DNA of 64,000 nucleotides, from the NCBI GenBank assembly GCA_002238445.1, contig MPML01000014.1, forward strand, positions 30,529-94,528. The letters run 5' to 3'. Under the pieces are notes generated by a model. The model made no database searches. It saw only the letters and a list, made by a program, of their open reading frames with translations, and was not told the origin of the DNA. The stretch comes from Caldilineaceae bacterium bin5 (GTDB taxonomy: Bacteria; Chloroflexota; Anaerolineae; Caldilineales; Caldilineaceae). The position numbers were made by a program, and so were the translations under genes. Positions within the stretch are counted from its first letter, which is position 1; each line of letters begins with the position of its first letter. This document shows positions 48,123-56,580 of this stretch, in pieces.

Positions 48123-49997
48123 TCACAGGTGCTGGCCTTTGCTCAGCTTCTCGACGTAAACATAGTACGCCCCCAACTCCCCGCCGTCCTCCAGTTCAAA
48201 CCAGGTCTGCAAATGGGTCGCGCCAGCTGGAATCTCCAGCGCAAAGTCCGCGCCCCTGTCGTCGGGCCCAACTGACTTCCATGCCTCTTTTCCAGCAATA
48301 GAGATTCCCGCCCGGTGGACCGGCAAGGCAACCCCGCCGCCCCATCGGATGCGGTCCTTCCACGACGCACCGGCAAAGGCCTCCTCGTCAGGGTCGATGC
48401 GCAGTTCTGTCCACGAAACCGGCCCATCTCCCGCCAGACCGGCGGCAATCGCCGCGTCCTCTTCCACCGGCCAGCGGCGCAGGCTGAAGCGGTAATAGCC
48501 TTCCTCGACAACGTCCACTTCCCAATAGCCTTCGCAAATCAGACCCTGACGGACAAGGCACTGATTCCACGCGCCTTCCCATTCTTCATTGTGGTAATTG
48601 CGCCAGTCGTACGTGTTGAGTCGAAGTCTGGAGGCTCCCGGGCCCCCTATCGCAATCGGAATCTCTTCGGCAAACTGACGCGACACTTTTGTCCACCACG
48701 CCTCATAGGCCGTCCGCAGCTCCGCTACCACGTCCGGATATTCCGCCGACAAGTCGCGCTGCTGTTCAGGGTCCTCCTTGATAACGTACAGCTCTTCTCC
48801 GTTTACCAGCCGCCAGCTGTCGGTCATCACCGCGCTTCTGCGCCACTTGATCGGACGCGGCAGACGCTGCGTATCCGTGACGATCGCGCGCTCCGGCCAG
48901 GCGTTCCCCATGCCAGTTCCAGCCGTATCCTCCTTGACCATCTCTGAATCAGGAGACGCCTCCTCGCCACACGCGTCCTGCAGCAACGGGGCCAGGCTCC
49001 GACCGTCGAAGTCGCCGTCGCCCGGTCCTTCAAGGCCGCATAGCTCGATCAAGGTCGGCAGAACATCGATATTGGCTGTCAACCTGTCCACATCTCGACC
49101 AGTGTCAAGACCGCCAGCCGGCCAGTGCATAAAGAATGGCACACGGTGGCCGCCGTCATACTCTGAGGCCTTCTTCCCGCGCATTCCCGCATTGAATCCG
49201 TTAACTACAAAGTGGTTCTCATCCACATCCAGACCGCCAGAGGAACCGTTGTCAGTCATGAAAATGAGTATCGTATTTTCCTCCAGCCCCATCTCCCTTA
49301 GCCGGCGCCGCAACTCTCCCACATTCTCATCAATCTTGGCAACCATGCCATAGAACTTGGCCCGACCCTCGTGGGGCGTCAACGGCAGATATGGGTCACT
49401 GTAGCTGGGCTCGACCAGATGGGGCGCGTGGGGCGCATTTGTCGGAATGTAGCAGAAGAAAGGTCTGTCTCGGTTGCGCTCGATGAATTCTAATCCTTGC
49501 TGAAACCAGACATCAGTGCAATACCCCTCGAACTGCATGAACTGTTCGCCGTCCCAATAGCTGTCGTCGAAATAGCTGTTACCCCAATAGTCTGGCGTCT
49601 GGGACACGCCTCCCCCGCCGTGTACGACCACCGTTTCAAAGCCTCGGTCCTGCGGGCGGTAAGGCCAGTTGTCGCCCAAATGCCATTTACCGAAGATTCC
49701 AGTAGCGTAGCCGCTTCTCTGAAAATAGTCGGCCATACTGACTTCATCGGCCCGCAGCAACGAGCGCCCGCCGCTCGTACGCCAGACGCCAGTGCTGTTG
49801 GCGTAGTGTCCTGTCAAGAGTCCAGCGCGAGTGGGTGCGCAGGTGGGACCCACGTGGTAATCGGTCAGCCTCACGCTGGCCGCATGCAGTGCATCAATGT
49901 GAGGAGTTTTCAAGACGGGGTTGCCGTGACAGGAAAGGTCGCCGTAACCCTGGTCATCCGTGAGGACAAAGACAACGTTAGGCGGGACTTCGGGCAT
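48123..49997 (-). CDS. Formylglycine-type sulfatase, paralogue of the 46134 gene
   Basis: This 624-residue protein matches its neighbour along the whole length, with identical spacing of the LTDDQGYGD metal site and C53-A-P-T-R57 box and the same added C-terminal domain (RRWPVEEDAAIAAGLAGD). The main difference visible by eye is a Glu/Asp/Ser-rich insert near residues 345-375 (EEASPDSEMVKEDTAG). The two genes look like a tandem duplication with changed specificity. It begins 11 bases after the PhyH gene and is probably co-transcribed with it. Confidence 0.95.
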   Translation of the reverse strand: MPEVPPNVVFVLTDDQGYGDLSCHGNPVLKTPHIDALHAASVRLTDYHVGPTCAPTRAGLLTGHYANSTGVWRTSGGRSLLRADEVSMADYFQRSGYATGIFGKWHLGDNWPYRPQDRGFETVVVHGGGGVSQTPDYWGNSYFDDSYWDGEQFMQFEGYCTDVWFQQGLEFIERNRDRPFFCYIPTNAPHAPHLVEPSYSDPYLPLTPHEGRAKFYGMVAKIDENVGELRRRLREMGLEENTILIFMTDNGSSGGLDVDENHFVVNGFNAGMRGKKASEYDGGHRVPFFMHWPAGGLDTGRDVDRLTANIDVLPTLIELCGLEGPGDGDFDGRSLAPLLQDACGEEASPDSEMVKEDTAGTGMGNAWPERAIVTDTQRLPRPIKWRRSAVMTDSWRLVNGEELYVIKEDPEQQRDLSAEYPDVVAELRTAYEAWWTKVSRQFAEEIPIAIGGPGASRLRLNTYDWRNYHNEEWEGAWNQCLVRQGLICEGYWEVDVVEEGYYRFSLRRWPVEEDAAIAAGLAGDGPVSWTELRIDPDEEAFAGASWKDRIRWGGGVALPVHRAGISIAGKEAWKSVGPDDRGADFALEIPAGATHLQTWFELEDGGELGAYYVYVEKLSKGQHL

Positions 49998-50008
49998 CCC
50001 TCAGTTCC

Positions 50009-50767
50009 TCATTGCCACTGGGTCTTGAACTCGCCGAAGTTGTTCTCCTCATCCTTGCCCCGAACCAGCACCGGTTTCCAGCGTCCGTCCAGAGAGTTAT
50101 CCTCGGCCTGCCGCACATAAGTGGGCACGTAGCGCAGCGTAAGCCCGCAGCGCCGCCTGTTCGAGCGGTTCGGCAGACTGCCGTGGATGAGAGTACCGTC
50201 GTGGATCGATATCTGACCCGCCTGCAGCGGCAGATCGACGGCGGTCGCAGCTTTCTCAGGCGTAACGTGGACTTCCTGGTTAATGCTGAGCAGATTACCC
50301 TCCTGCTCCGCCTTGCCGTGCTCCACCACCCCGGCCACATGTGTTCCCGGAATGACCTGCATACAGCCGTTTTCCACGTCGCTGTCGTCAACTGCATACC
50401 ATGCCGTGACGGCCAAAGGCGGCTCTAGCCCCCAGAAGGTCACGTCCTGATGCCAGGCGACAAATGCCTCCGCTTGATCACCTTCTCCATATTTGTTGAA
50501 GAAGTGGGTTGCGAGCAGGAATATATTTGGCCCGATCAGCTTTTCGATGGCATCGAGGATAGTGGGATGTGTGGCAAGCTCCCAGATGAACTTTTCCTCA
50601 TAATGGTGGTCAACGAGCCCGATTTGGGCGGTTTCCTTGTCAACTCGGGCCTCCAGATCGTCAAAGGCCCGCCGGTACTGGGTGACAAGCGCCCTATCGA
50701 TTACGTCAAGCGTTCCAATGAAGCCGTCGCGTTTATATGCTTCCACTTGAGTCGGGGAAAGGATCAT
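50009..50767 (-). CDS. PhyH-family Fe(II)/2-oxoglutarate oxygenase
   Basis: This 252-residue PhyH-fold oxygenase has ligands H106-x-D108 (AWHQDVTF), distal H195 (GTLIHGSLPNRSN) and Arg at about 204-206. The ATG at 50767 has GGAGG 6 bases upstream, better than the ATG at 50779. It is the first gene of the minus-strand run that continues through two sulfatases, so its substrate may be a sulfated or alkylated glycan unit. The exact reaction is unknown. Confidence 0.9.
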   Translation of the reverse strand: MILSPTQVEAYKRDGFIGTLDVIDRALVTQYRRAFDDLEARVDKETAQIGLVDHHYEEKFIWELATHPTILDAIEKLIGPNIFLLATHFFNKYGEGDQAEAFVAWHQDVTFWGLEPPLAVTAWYAVDDSDVENGCMQVIPGTHVAGVVEHGKAEQEGNLLSINQEVHVTPEKAATAVDLPLQAGQISIHDGTLIHGSLPNRSNRRRCGLTLRYVPTYVRQAEDNSLDGRWKPVLVRGKDEENNFGEFKTQWQ

Positions 50768-50941
50768 GATACCCTCCATAGCGAAAATGGAACTGTCAGT
50801 TGATGAGGATAACGCCTGTACGCAGCAATTGCAAGCAGAAAAAATGTGCCAGAATGGTGCAATGCCATTTGCATTGTGGTAGACTGTTCGCAGTTTCAGG
50901 TGACTTCAGAATTGGACTTATACAGCGAGGAGACATCAGTC

Positions 50942-51367
50942 ATGACAGAACGCCAAGTACCGGGCTGGGTAAAGGAACACATTGGCCGCTATCTCGACTC
51001 CAACGGTGAGGACGGCCATATCTGGAACGGCGTCCCCACGCTGCTGCTGACCACAACCGGGCGACGCACCGGCAAGTCACGCACCACCCCGCTCATCTAC
51101 GGCAAGGTTGAGGGCGAGGAAAAATATGTAATCGTCGCCTCTCGCGGCGGCGCCACACATCACCCTTCCTGGTATCTCAATCTGGTCGAGACGCCGGCCG
51201 TGCAGTTGCGAGTCGGCGCCGATTGCTTCGACGCCACAGCCCACACTGCTTCAGCGGAGGAAAAGCCCGCTCTCTGGACTTTGATGGCCGACATCTGGCC
51301 GGCATACAACGACTACCAGGCCAAGACCGCGCGCGAAATTCCGGTGGTCGTTCTCAAACGAGCGTGA
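50942..51367 (+). CDS. Deazaflavin (F420)-dependent nitroreductase-like protein, DDN family
   Basis: This 141-residue split-barrel protein has the DDN-family motifs TTGRRTGKSRTTPL (38-51) and SRGGATHHPSWYLNL (68-82) that form the F420-phosphate site in actinobacterial relatives. The ATG at 50942 follows AGGAG by 9 bases; in-frame sequence upstream is not conserved in type. Members reduce quinones or nitro compounds or bind hydrophobic ligands. It implies that the organism makes F420. The next gene overlaps or follows directly. Confidence 0.88.
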   Translation: MTERQVPGWVKEHIGRYLDSNGEDGHIWNGVPTLLLTTTGRRTGKSRTTPLIYGKVEGEEKYVIVASRGGATHHPSWYLNLVETPAVQLRVGADCFDATAHTASAEEKPALWTLMADIWPAYNDYQAKTAREIPVVVLKRA

Positions 51368-51378
51368 GCGATAGGAAT

Positions 51379-52218
51379 ATGACGCCGCGCCTCCCCGGTG
51401 CGAACATGAGCCCGGTTTCGGGCGGGTCCGTTCGTGCCGGCTCTCTACACCTCCCTTCCCCTTTCCCCATACGTTCAGTCGAAACCGACAATTACCGTAC
51501 CAGAACGATCACGCTCGACGTAAGCCTCGACGCGACGCCAGGACAATTTGTCATGGCCTGGCTGCCTCGCTTTGATGAGAAGCCCTTCTCATTGGTCGAT
51601 TCCGACCCGGTAACTCTGATGGTCACCGCGGTCGGTCCATTTACCAGACTCCTGCATGAACTCGAGCCGGGCGATCCGCTTTGGATTCGCGGTCCGTTCG
51701 GCAACGGCTTTCAACTCCCTCCTGCCGGCACACGCGCAGCTTTCATTGGCGGCGGGTATGGAGTAGTGCCCTTGCTTTGGCTGGCCCGCGCCTGGCGGCA
51801 ACAACTCTCGGCCCTTACCGTCTATATCGGCGCCGCCACGGCCAGAGACCTGCTCTATGCCGGGCGTTTCACCAACCTGGCGGATGCTGCAACAGAAGAA
51901 GGCGCTGCTCTGGAACTGCTCACCTGCACTGAGGACGGCAGCGCCGGGGCGACCGGGTTGGTAACCGACCTGCTGGCAACCCCGCTTTCCGCAGGCGAAA
52001 TCGATCTGCTTTGCGCTTGTGGTCCCCACGGCATGCTCTCGGCCATCGACCGCATGGGCGAAGATCACCGCGTCCAACGCCAACTGTCGTGGGAGGCATA
52101 TATGCGCTGTGCCGTAGGAATATGCGGTTCATGTGAACTTGACGGCAGTGTGCTTTGCCTGGACGGTCCCGTCCTGCGGCAGAGCGGCCGCGAAAGGCTT
52201 CGCTCGGATCAGTACTAA
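51379..52218 (+). CDS. PyrK-like FAD/[2Fe-2S] oxidoreductase subunit
   Basis: This protein of about 279 residues has the ferredoxin-reductase fold of dihydroorotate dehydrogenase electron-transfer subunits: an FAD-binding motif (EKPFSL), a nucleotide-binding Gly stretch (FIGGGYGVVPLLWLA) and four C-terminal Cys (C244, C249, C252, C260; CAVGICGSC) for a 2Fe-2S cluster. An alternative GTG at 51364 overlaps the stop of the preceding gene. No pyrD is nearby, so the electron partner may not be dihydroorotate dehydrogenase; pairing with the DDN-like protein is possible. Confidence 0.86.
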   Translation: MTPRLPGANMSPVSGGSVRAGSLHLPSPFPIRSVETDNYRTRTITLDVSLDATPGQFVMAWLPRFDEKPFSLVDSDPVTLMVTAVGPFTRLLHELEPGDPLWIRGPFGNGFQLPPAGTRAAFIGGGYGVVPLLWLARAWRQQLSALTVYIGAATARDLLYAGRFTNLADAATEEGAALELLTCTEDGSAGATGLVTDLLATPLSAGEIDLLCACGPHGMLSAIDRMGEDHRVQRQLSWEAYMRCAVGICGSCELDGSVLCLDGPVLRQSGRERLRSDQY

Positions 52219-52694
52219 GACTTGGTGGAACAATTCAGCCGCAACTGATTCGCAGACCTGAATGAGGAAAGCGGAGCTGTTTACTCTCTCCTCACTCCTC
52301 TATTTTCTCTCTTTGCATCTGGGAGGTCGGGCCTTACGCCCTCCCTTGTGCAGGTCCTGCGCCCCCGCAACGCCCCCCTACAAAACCATCTCTCACCGAC
52401 CTTGTGTGCTCATTCCAGCCGTGCGGCTCCAGCAGCGTGTCTAGCCAACAGTGTCCCCTCCCCCACATGCCGCCTCAACCCACCACCCACCGACCACTAA
52501 TTACCGGTGATCCACTGACGACTGATGTTCCACTGAAAACTAAGAACTGCAGTTCCGACCGTGTCTGCGCATTCCAGCAGTACCGCTCCGACAGCCTGGT
52601 GGCCGCCAACCCCGTACGCCATCAGATTTCCTGAATGGCGGCAGCGATAAAGAGCTGGTCAAAACAGGAACTGTATATGGCTTAGTAGCTACAG
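52219..52694. other. 476-base convergent gene-free block
   Basis: This block lies between the PyrK-like gene (+) and the peptidase gene (-). Most of it is dispersed repeat copy 3 (52322-52556). After that, 52558-52605 carries a degenerate second copy of the CGTGTNTGCNCATTCCAGC part of the element. No gene is supported. Confidence 0.55.
52322..52556 (-). repeat. Dispersed GC-rich repeat, copy 3
   Basis: Read on the minus strand, it contains GGTCGGTGAGAGATGGTTTT at 52402-52383, matching the 20930 and 63960 copies, then the GC-rich hairpin end at 52322-52365. The outer flank to about 52556 matches that of copy 2 (CTAGCCAACAGTGTC and AACTGCAGTTCCG landmarks). The second GC hairpin is disrupted here (CAGGTCCTGCGCCCCC). 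Confidence 0.78.
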
Positions 52695-53750
52695 CTAGGA
52701 AATTAACTTGCGGGGCCTTAAATCAGAGGCGGCCGGCACGCCGTAAGCGGACACGGCGTTGAGGACGCCGTCAAGAACTGCGGTTGCAACGACTTCGGCA
52801 GCGACTGCTCCCAGCAAGCTCAACTCCACCTGCGCATCGAGCGCGCCGGTTGCCAGCGCGAATAGACAGTCGCCATCATAGAGAGTATGCGCAGGCCGCG
52901 TCGTGCGGCTGACACCGGTCTGCGCCATCTGTGCCAACTTGGTTACCTCGGTTTTACCCAGGCCGAGATTGGTTGCAACCACGCCAATCGTCGTGTTGTT
53001 TTGAACAGAGTGAATGGCCTGGTCTGGAGTTTCGGATTGCGATTCGGCGGGCTGATCTGGAAGCTCTTGCGGCCGACCAAACAAAAAGGAGTCGAAGCGG
53101 CCGGCGGCCACTGTCAAACTGTCCACCAGACGTCCGCCCTCAGGGTCACGGGCCCCTGCCACCAGTTCGGCCCGCATCGGGTCGACAATATCTCCGACCG
53201 CGTTGACCGCCATCAGAGCCGACACTACCACACCGCCCGGCAAGACAGCAGACGCCTGTCCCAATCCACCACGAGTAGCTCTATCCATCCCCAACAGTTT
53301 GCCTACTGTGCAACCGACGCCCGCGCCGATTGATCCGCGCCCCACATCCTCCCCGGTCGCCGAGTCGCAGGCAGCATAAGCGTCGCGCTGGGTAGGGTAG
53401 ACAGTCGAACCGCCAAAACCCAGGTCGTAGAGAATCGCTGCCGGCACAATCGGCACCGGCGCGGCCGGCGTATACCAGCCATGTCCTCGCTGTGCCAACC
53501 AATCGACAACCCCGTGCGCGGCCCCCAACCCGTAGGCTGAGCCCCCGCTGAGCAGGACGCCATGGACCTGGTCGACTCTGTTCACAGGATTCAGCAACTC
53601 GGTCTCACGCGTGCCCGGCGCCGACCCGCGCACATCCACACCGCAGCAGCTCCCGGAAGGCGTGAGCACGACCGTACAGCCGGTTCCGTTGTCCGGATCC
53701 GACCAGTGGCCGACCAAAATGCCTTGCACGTCGGTCAGCGCGCTATTCAC
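52695..53750 (-). CDS. P1-family (DmpA/NylC-type) self-processing peptidase
   Basis: This 351-residue N-terminal-nucleophile hydrolase homologue has the internal processing site N252-T253-T254 in QNNTTIGVVATN. Family members cut themselves before the nucleophile; a Thr after Asn matches the NylC nylon-oligomer hydrolase type, whereas DmpA aminopeptidase uses Ser. Other landmarks are LLSGGSAYGLGAAHGV near residues 67-82 and the C-terminal DGDCLFALATG. A Gln/Glu/Pro-rich loop (228-245) precedes the cleavage site. It overlaps the SufE gene by 8 bases. Confidence 0.9.
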   Translation of the reverse strand: MNSALTDVQGILVGHWSDPDNGTGCTVVLTPSGSCCGVDVRGSAPGTRETELLNPVNRVDQVHGVLLSGGSAYGLGAAHGVVDWLAQRGHGWYTPAAPVPIVPAAILYDLGFGGSTVYPTQRDAYAACDSATGEDVGRGSIGAGVGCTVGKLLGMDRATRGGLGQASAVLPGGVVVSALMAVNAVGDIVDPMRAELVAGARDPEGGRLVDSLTVAAGRFDSFLFGRPQELPDQPAESQSETPDQAIHSVQNNTTIGVVATNLGLGKTEVTKLAQMAQTGVSRTTRPAHTLYDGDCLFALATGALDAQVELSLLGAVAAEVVATAVLDGVLNAVSAYGVPAASDLRPRKLIS

Positions 53751-54210
53751 TCTTTCCCATTCTTGCTGTAACTTGCCTCTTCAGATAGGCCATGAGGACG
53801 TGCAGGCCGCGCAGTCGTTGCGGGGATATTGCTTCATGCAGACCAAGCAGGTAATGAATGTCATCCGGCGTCTGCAAAACCGTATCCGGGGACGCGCTCT
53901 CCAACCCCTCCTGTACTATCGCGGCGTATCCCCGGACGGTAGGTGACTCTTTCGGCACGTCGATGTAGACATGCACACCGGCGTCTTCAATGTCGGTGAA
54001 CACAAATATCGGCGTTTGACACTCGTGGACCTGCTCCATCTGATCGCGGGCGTCGTGAAGAAAGCCGGGAAGGTCCGGCATACCCATCGCAAAATCGAGA
54101 AGAGACTCCAGCCGCTCGCGCGGTTCCATACTGCGGAAATCTTCAATAATCTCGCGCAGCGGCGGTGGAGTCCGATCAATCTTTTCTTCAACGGTGAGGT
54201 GGAAATCCAT
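53743..54210 (-). CDS. SufE-family Fe-S assembly sulfur acceptor
   Basis: This 155-residue SufE-like protein accepts sulfane sulfur from the SufS cysteine desulfurase. The acceptor Cys is C64 (QVHECQTPIFVF). The family tail motif appears as ISPQRLRGLHVLMAYLKRQV near residues 127-146. No sufS, sufB or sufC gene is in the window, so its presence here is isolated. It overlaps the following peptidase gene by 8 bases and is probably co-translated with it. Confidence 0.87.
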   Translation of the reverse strand: MDFHLTVEEKIDRTPPPLREIIEDFRSMEPRERLESLLDFAMGMPDLPGFLHDARDQMEQVHECQTPIFVFTDIEDAGVHVYIDVPKESPTVRGYAAIVQEGLESASPDTVLQTPDDIHYLLGLHEAISPQRLRGLHVLMAYLKRQVTARMGKSE

Positions 54211-54266
54211 TTGGTAGAACCAACGCTTAAACCTGAATTACCCCAACGTTAGAGGCTTTAATATTG

Positions 54267-54464
54267 TCATTTTGATCGTTTCAAAACTGGTAGGCCATTC
54301 TTGCTTTCGGAAACTTCGTAGCCTTCAGGTACGGCATCCAACGCGCCCTCCTTTTCTTCTTTGGCGAAGAAATAGAGAGTCTGTTGCCGTCCGTTACGCA
54401 GTGTGGTTTCCCTCGAATGCAGAATATATGTCCTGCCCTTGGAATTAGTATGCGCATACGCCAT
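54267..54464 (-). CDS. Small conserved hypothetical protein
   Basis: This 65-residue cytosolic protein starts MAYAHTNSKGRTYILH and ends NGLPVLKRSK, with a central YFFAKEEKEGALDAVPEGYE. The pattern (THTNSKGxTYxLH, then ALDxxPEGYEVxExxNGLPVLK) resembles a short family seen in several bacterial phyla, without a known function. AAAGGAG lies 10 bases before the ATG at 54464. In-frame sequence upstream to 54608 has no such look and is excluded. Confidence 0.8.
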   Translation of the reverse strand: MAYAHTNSKGRTYILHSRETTLRNGRQQTLYFFAKEEKEGALDAVPEGYEVSESKNGLPVLKRSK

Positions 54465-54632
54465 TTCTTGATGCTCCTTTGCAACTGAATGTTGGCAACT
54501 ATCCATTTCCCATTCGCTTAGGCTTGGCTGCACGACTGCAGATGCCTTCCTGCGATTTGGGGGAACTGTCCTGCAGACAGTTACCTCAATTGTAATCCAG
54601 CTTTCCAAAAATACAAAAAACGCAACCGTTTT

Positions 54633-55436
54633 CTAATCTGAACAGTTAAGCCTTACTGCTCGAGACGCTATGTAGGTGTCGGTATAATCCGCCGGCGGCT
54701 GTCCTTCCCAACGATCTTCATAGAACGCGGTCAAGACAAGACCGGCGTCGAGCTGACCCCCAATCTGGTCCGTGAGCGTGTGCCCAAATTCAAGAGCTTC
54801 CCCCGCACGGATGAACGCCTTCCGCTCCGCAATTGAAATGCTGGTGAGATCTGAATAAGGAAGCTTATGACGGACCTCCAGTATACCTTCATCAATCTTG
54901 CGCTGATCAAAGAGGTACATAACAGGATTGACAAAACCGGCCAGCAGGACCCCTCCTGGTTTCAGCACGCGTGCGCACTCCCTCCATACGGGGGGCACCT
55001 CAGGGATAAACAGGTTGGAACAAGGGTGGACTATCAGATCGAAACACTGGTCTTCAAAGGCCAGCAGCTCACTCATGTCTCCTTCGACAGTCAACAACTT
55101 CAGGCCTTCGCGTTCCGCCACAGCGCGGTCTTGGGCAAGCTGGCGCGGCGAGTTGTCGAAGACTGTCACACGTGCGTTGACACTCTCGCCGGCCGCGGCC
55201 AGTATCGGCCCTTGTTGGCCGCCGCCCGAGGCTAAACAAAGGATCTCCGCGTCACTGATGTCGGGAAACCACGCTCGCGGCACCTCTTTTGTCGGCGTTA
55301 GCGCAATCTGCCAGTCGCCGCGCCTTGCTGCCGCAATGGTCTCCGCGCTGACGGCGACCGTCCATCTACTCTTGCGCTCGACAGCCTTGTCCCAAGCATA
55401 ACGATTATAGGTTGAAACTTCCGCCTTATCAGTCAC
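54633..55436 (-). CDS. Class I SAM-dependent methyltransferase
   Basis: This 267-residue Rossmann-type methyltransferase has the SAM motif [12 protein letters not shown] (65-76), an acidic residue after strand 2 ([11 protein letters not shown]), GDMSEL for adenine contact and [15 protein letters not shown] as post-motif strand. The start is the GTG at 55436; the ribosome-binding site is weak. It resembles ubiE-like small-molecule methyltransferases of Chloroflexota and Firmicutes. Substrate unknown. Confidence 0.88.
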   Translation of the reverse strand: MTDKAEVSTYNRYAWDKAVERKSRWTVAVSAETIAAARRGDWQIALTPTKEVPRAWFPDISDAEILCLASGGGQQGPILAAAGESVNARVTVFDNSPRQLAQDRAVAEREGLKLLTVEGDMSELLAFEDQCFDLIVHPCSNLFIPEVPPVWRECARVLKPGGVLLAGFVNPVMYLFDQRKIDEGILEVRHKLPYSDLTSISIAERKAFIRAGEALEFGHTLTDQIGGQLDAGLVLTAFYEDRWEGQPPADYTDTYIASRAVRLNCSD

Positions 55437-55533
55437 GTTACTCGCCTGTCAGCAAGAGTCCGAACCGAAAACGGCCCACCTTCGCTTTCGCTGACCCTTT
55501 TATCTCTTTTGGTCCTGCCTATGACAGCATCTT

Positions 55534-56382
55534 TCATCCAGCTCTCGAACGCTCCGCCGCGCGCATTCTGCGCTGCGTCCGCTCCTGCTGGATCTGCTCG
55601 CTCATGCCGGGAAGCGTGCCATCTCGCAGCACGCAGATGATCTCCGCCATTATACAGACCGCAATCTCCGCGGGCGTAATCGCGCCAATATCAATGCCGA
55701 TCGGCGCTCGGACGCGGTCAAATTTCGAGGCTGGTATGCTCTGCTCGCTCTCGAGAAGTTCGAAGACAGCGCGGATGCGCCGGCTGCTTCCGATCATTCC
55801 CAAATAGGCAACCGGATCGTCCAGCACCTCCAATAGACAGTCGATGTCATACTGGTGGCCCCGTGTCACCAACACGAGATACGTGTCGCTGTCAAAGACG
55901 TCTTTACCCTGCCGCAGATCGACCAATGTAGGTCGAAAAGGCCCTGCCACCACCCGATCGGCAGTTGGGAAACGGGCAACATGGGCAAATTGCGGCCGAT
56001 CGTCAATTACCGTCACCAGGAAGTCGCACGTCTTTGCAATTGAAGCCAGCGGTACGGCGATATGACCGGCGCCGGCGATTATCAGGTGCGGAGGCCGTGC
56101 CTGGATCTCGACAAACACGGAAAAACTACCCTCGTCTTCCGCATAGCTGAACTGCATGTGTTTCTTGCGCTCAATCGCGGTCCGGACATCGTGAAGTACA
56201 GCGTTGCACTTTGCTCCCAGTCCCAATGCACCGGCAGGGCGTCGGTCCGGTTGGTGCCAGACAACTGCATTGCGACCGACCGCCCCGGCATATACTCCGT
56301 CACCCGTTGTGACTGTAACCAGAGCAACAGCCTCTCGATTATCAATCGCATCTATCAGAGTATTGAGCAACTCTTTCTGCAT
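55534..56382 (-). CDS. XdhC-family molybdenum hydroxylase maturation protein
   Basis: XdhC proteins bind the molybdenum cofactor and aid its sulfuration and insertion into xanthine dehydrogenase-like enzymes. This 282-residue protein has a degenerate N-terminal domain lacking the GGGCxEA motif, and an intact C-terminal Rossmann domain (LIIAGAGHIAVPLA at 100-113; GMIGSSRRIRAVFELL later). The tail is Arg/Gln-rich. The missing motif is present in the separate small protein at 57399, so the two may act together. Confidence 0.87.
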   Translation of the reverse strand: MQKELLNTLIDAIDNREAVALVTVTTGDGVYAGAVGRNAVVWHQPDRRPAGALGLGAKCNAVLHDVRTAIERKKHMQFSYAEDEGSFSVFVEIQARPPHLIIAGAGHIAVPLASIAKTCDFLVTVIDDRPQFAHVARFPTADRVVAGPFRPTLVDLRQGKDVFDSDTYLVLVTRGHQYDIDCLLEVLDDPVAYLGMIGSSRRIRAVFELLESEQSIPASKFDRVRAPIGIDIGAITPAEIAVCIMAEIICVLRDGTLPGMSEQIQQERTQRRMRAAERSRAG

Positions 56383-56580
56383 TTCTCACGTATCTTTCTT
56401 ATGCGCCCGCCATCCCTATTGTTCGGCGAAACATTGGCAATTGGCAACGCGCTAGAACTTGAGCTAGACACGCGCCAAACCTGATGCTAGAATCCGTCGT
56501 ATGCTCTGAATCGGACTTGCGTCTGCATTTGCTTTGCAGTTGCTGGCCGATTTCCAACCTTTCAAGGAGCCCGCAACCGC

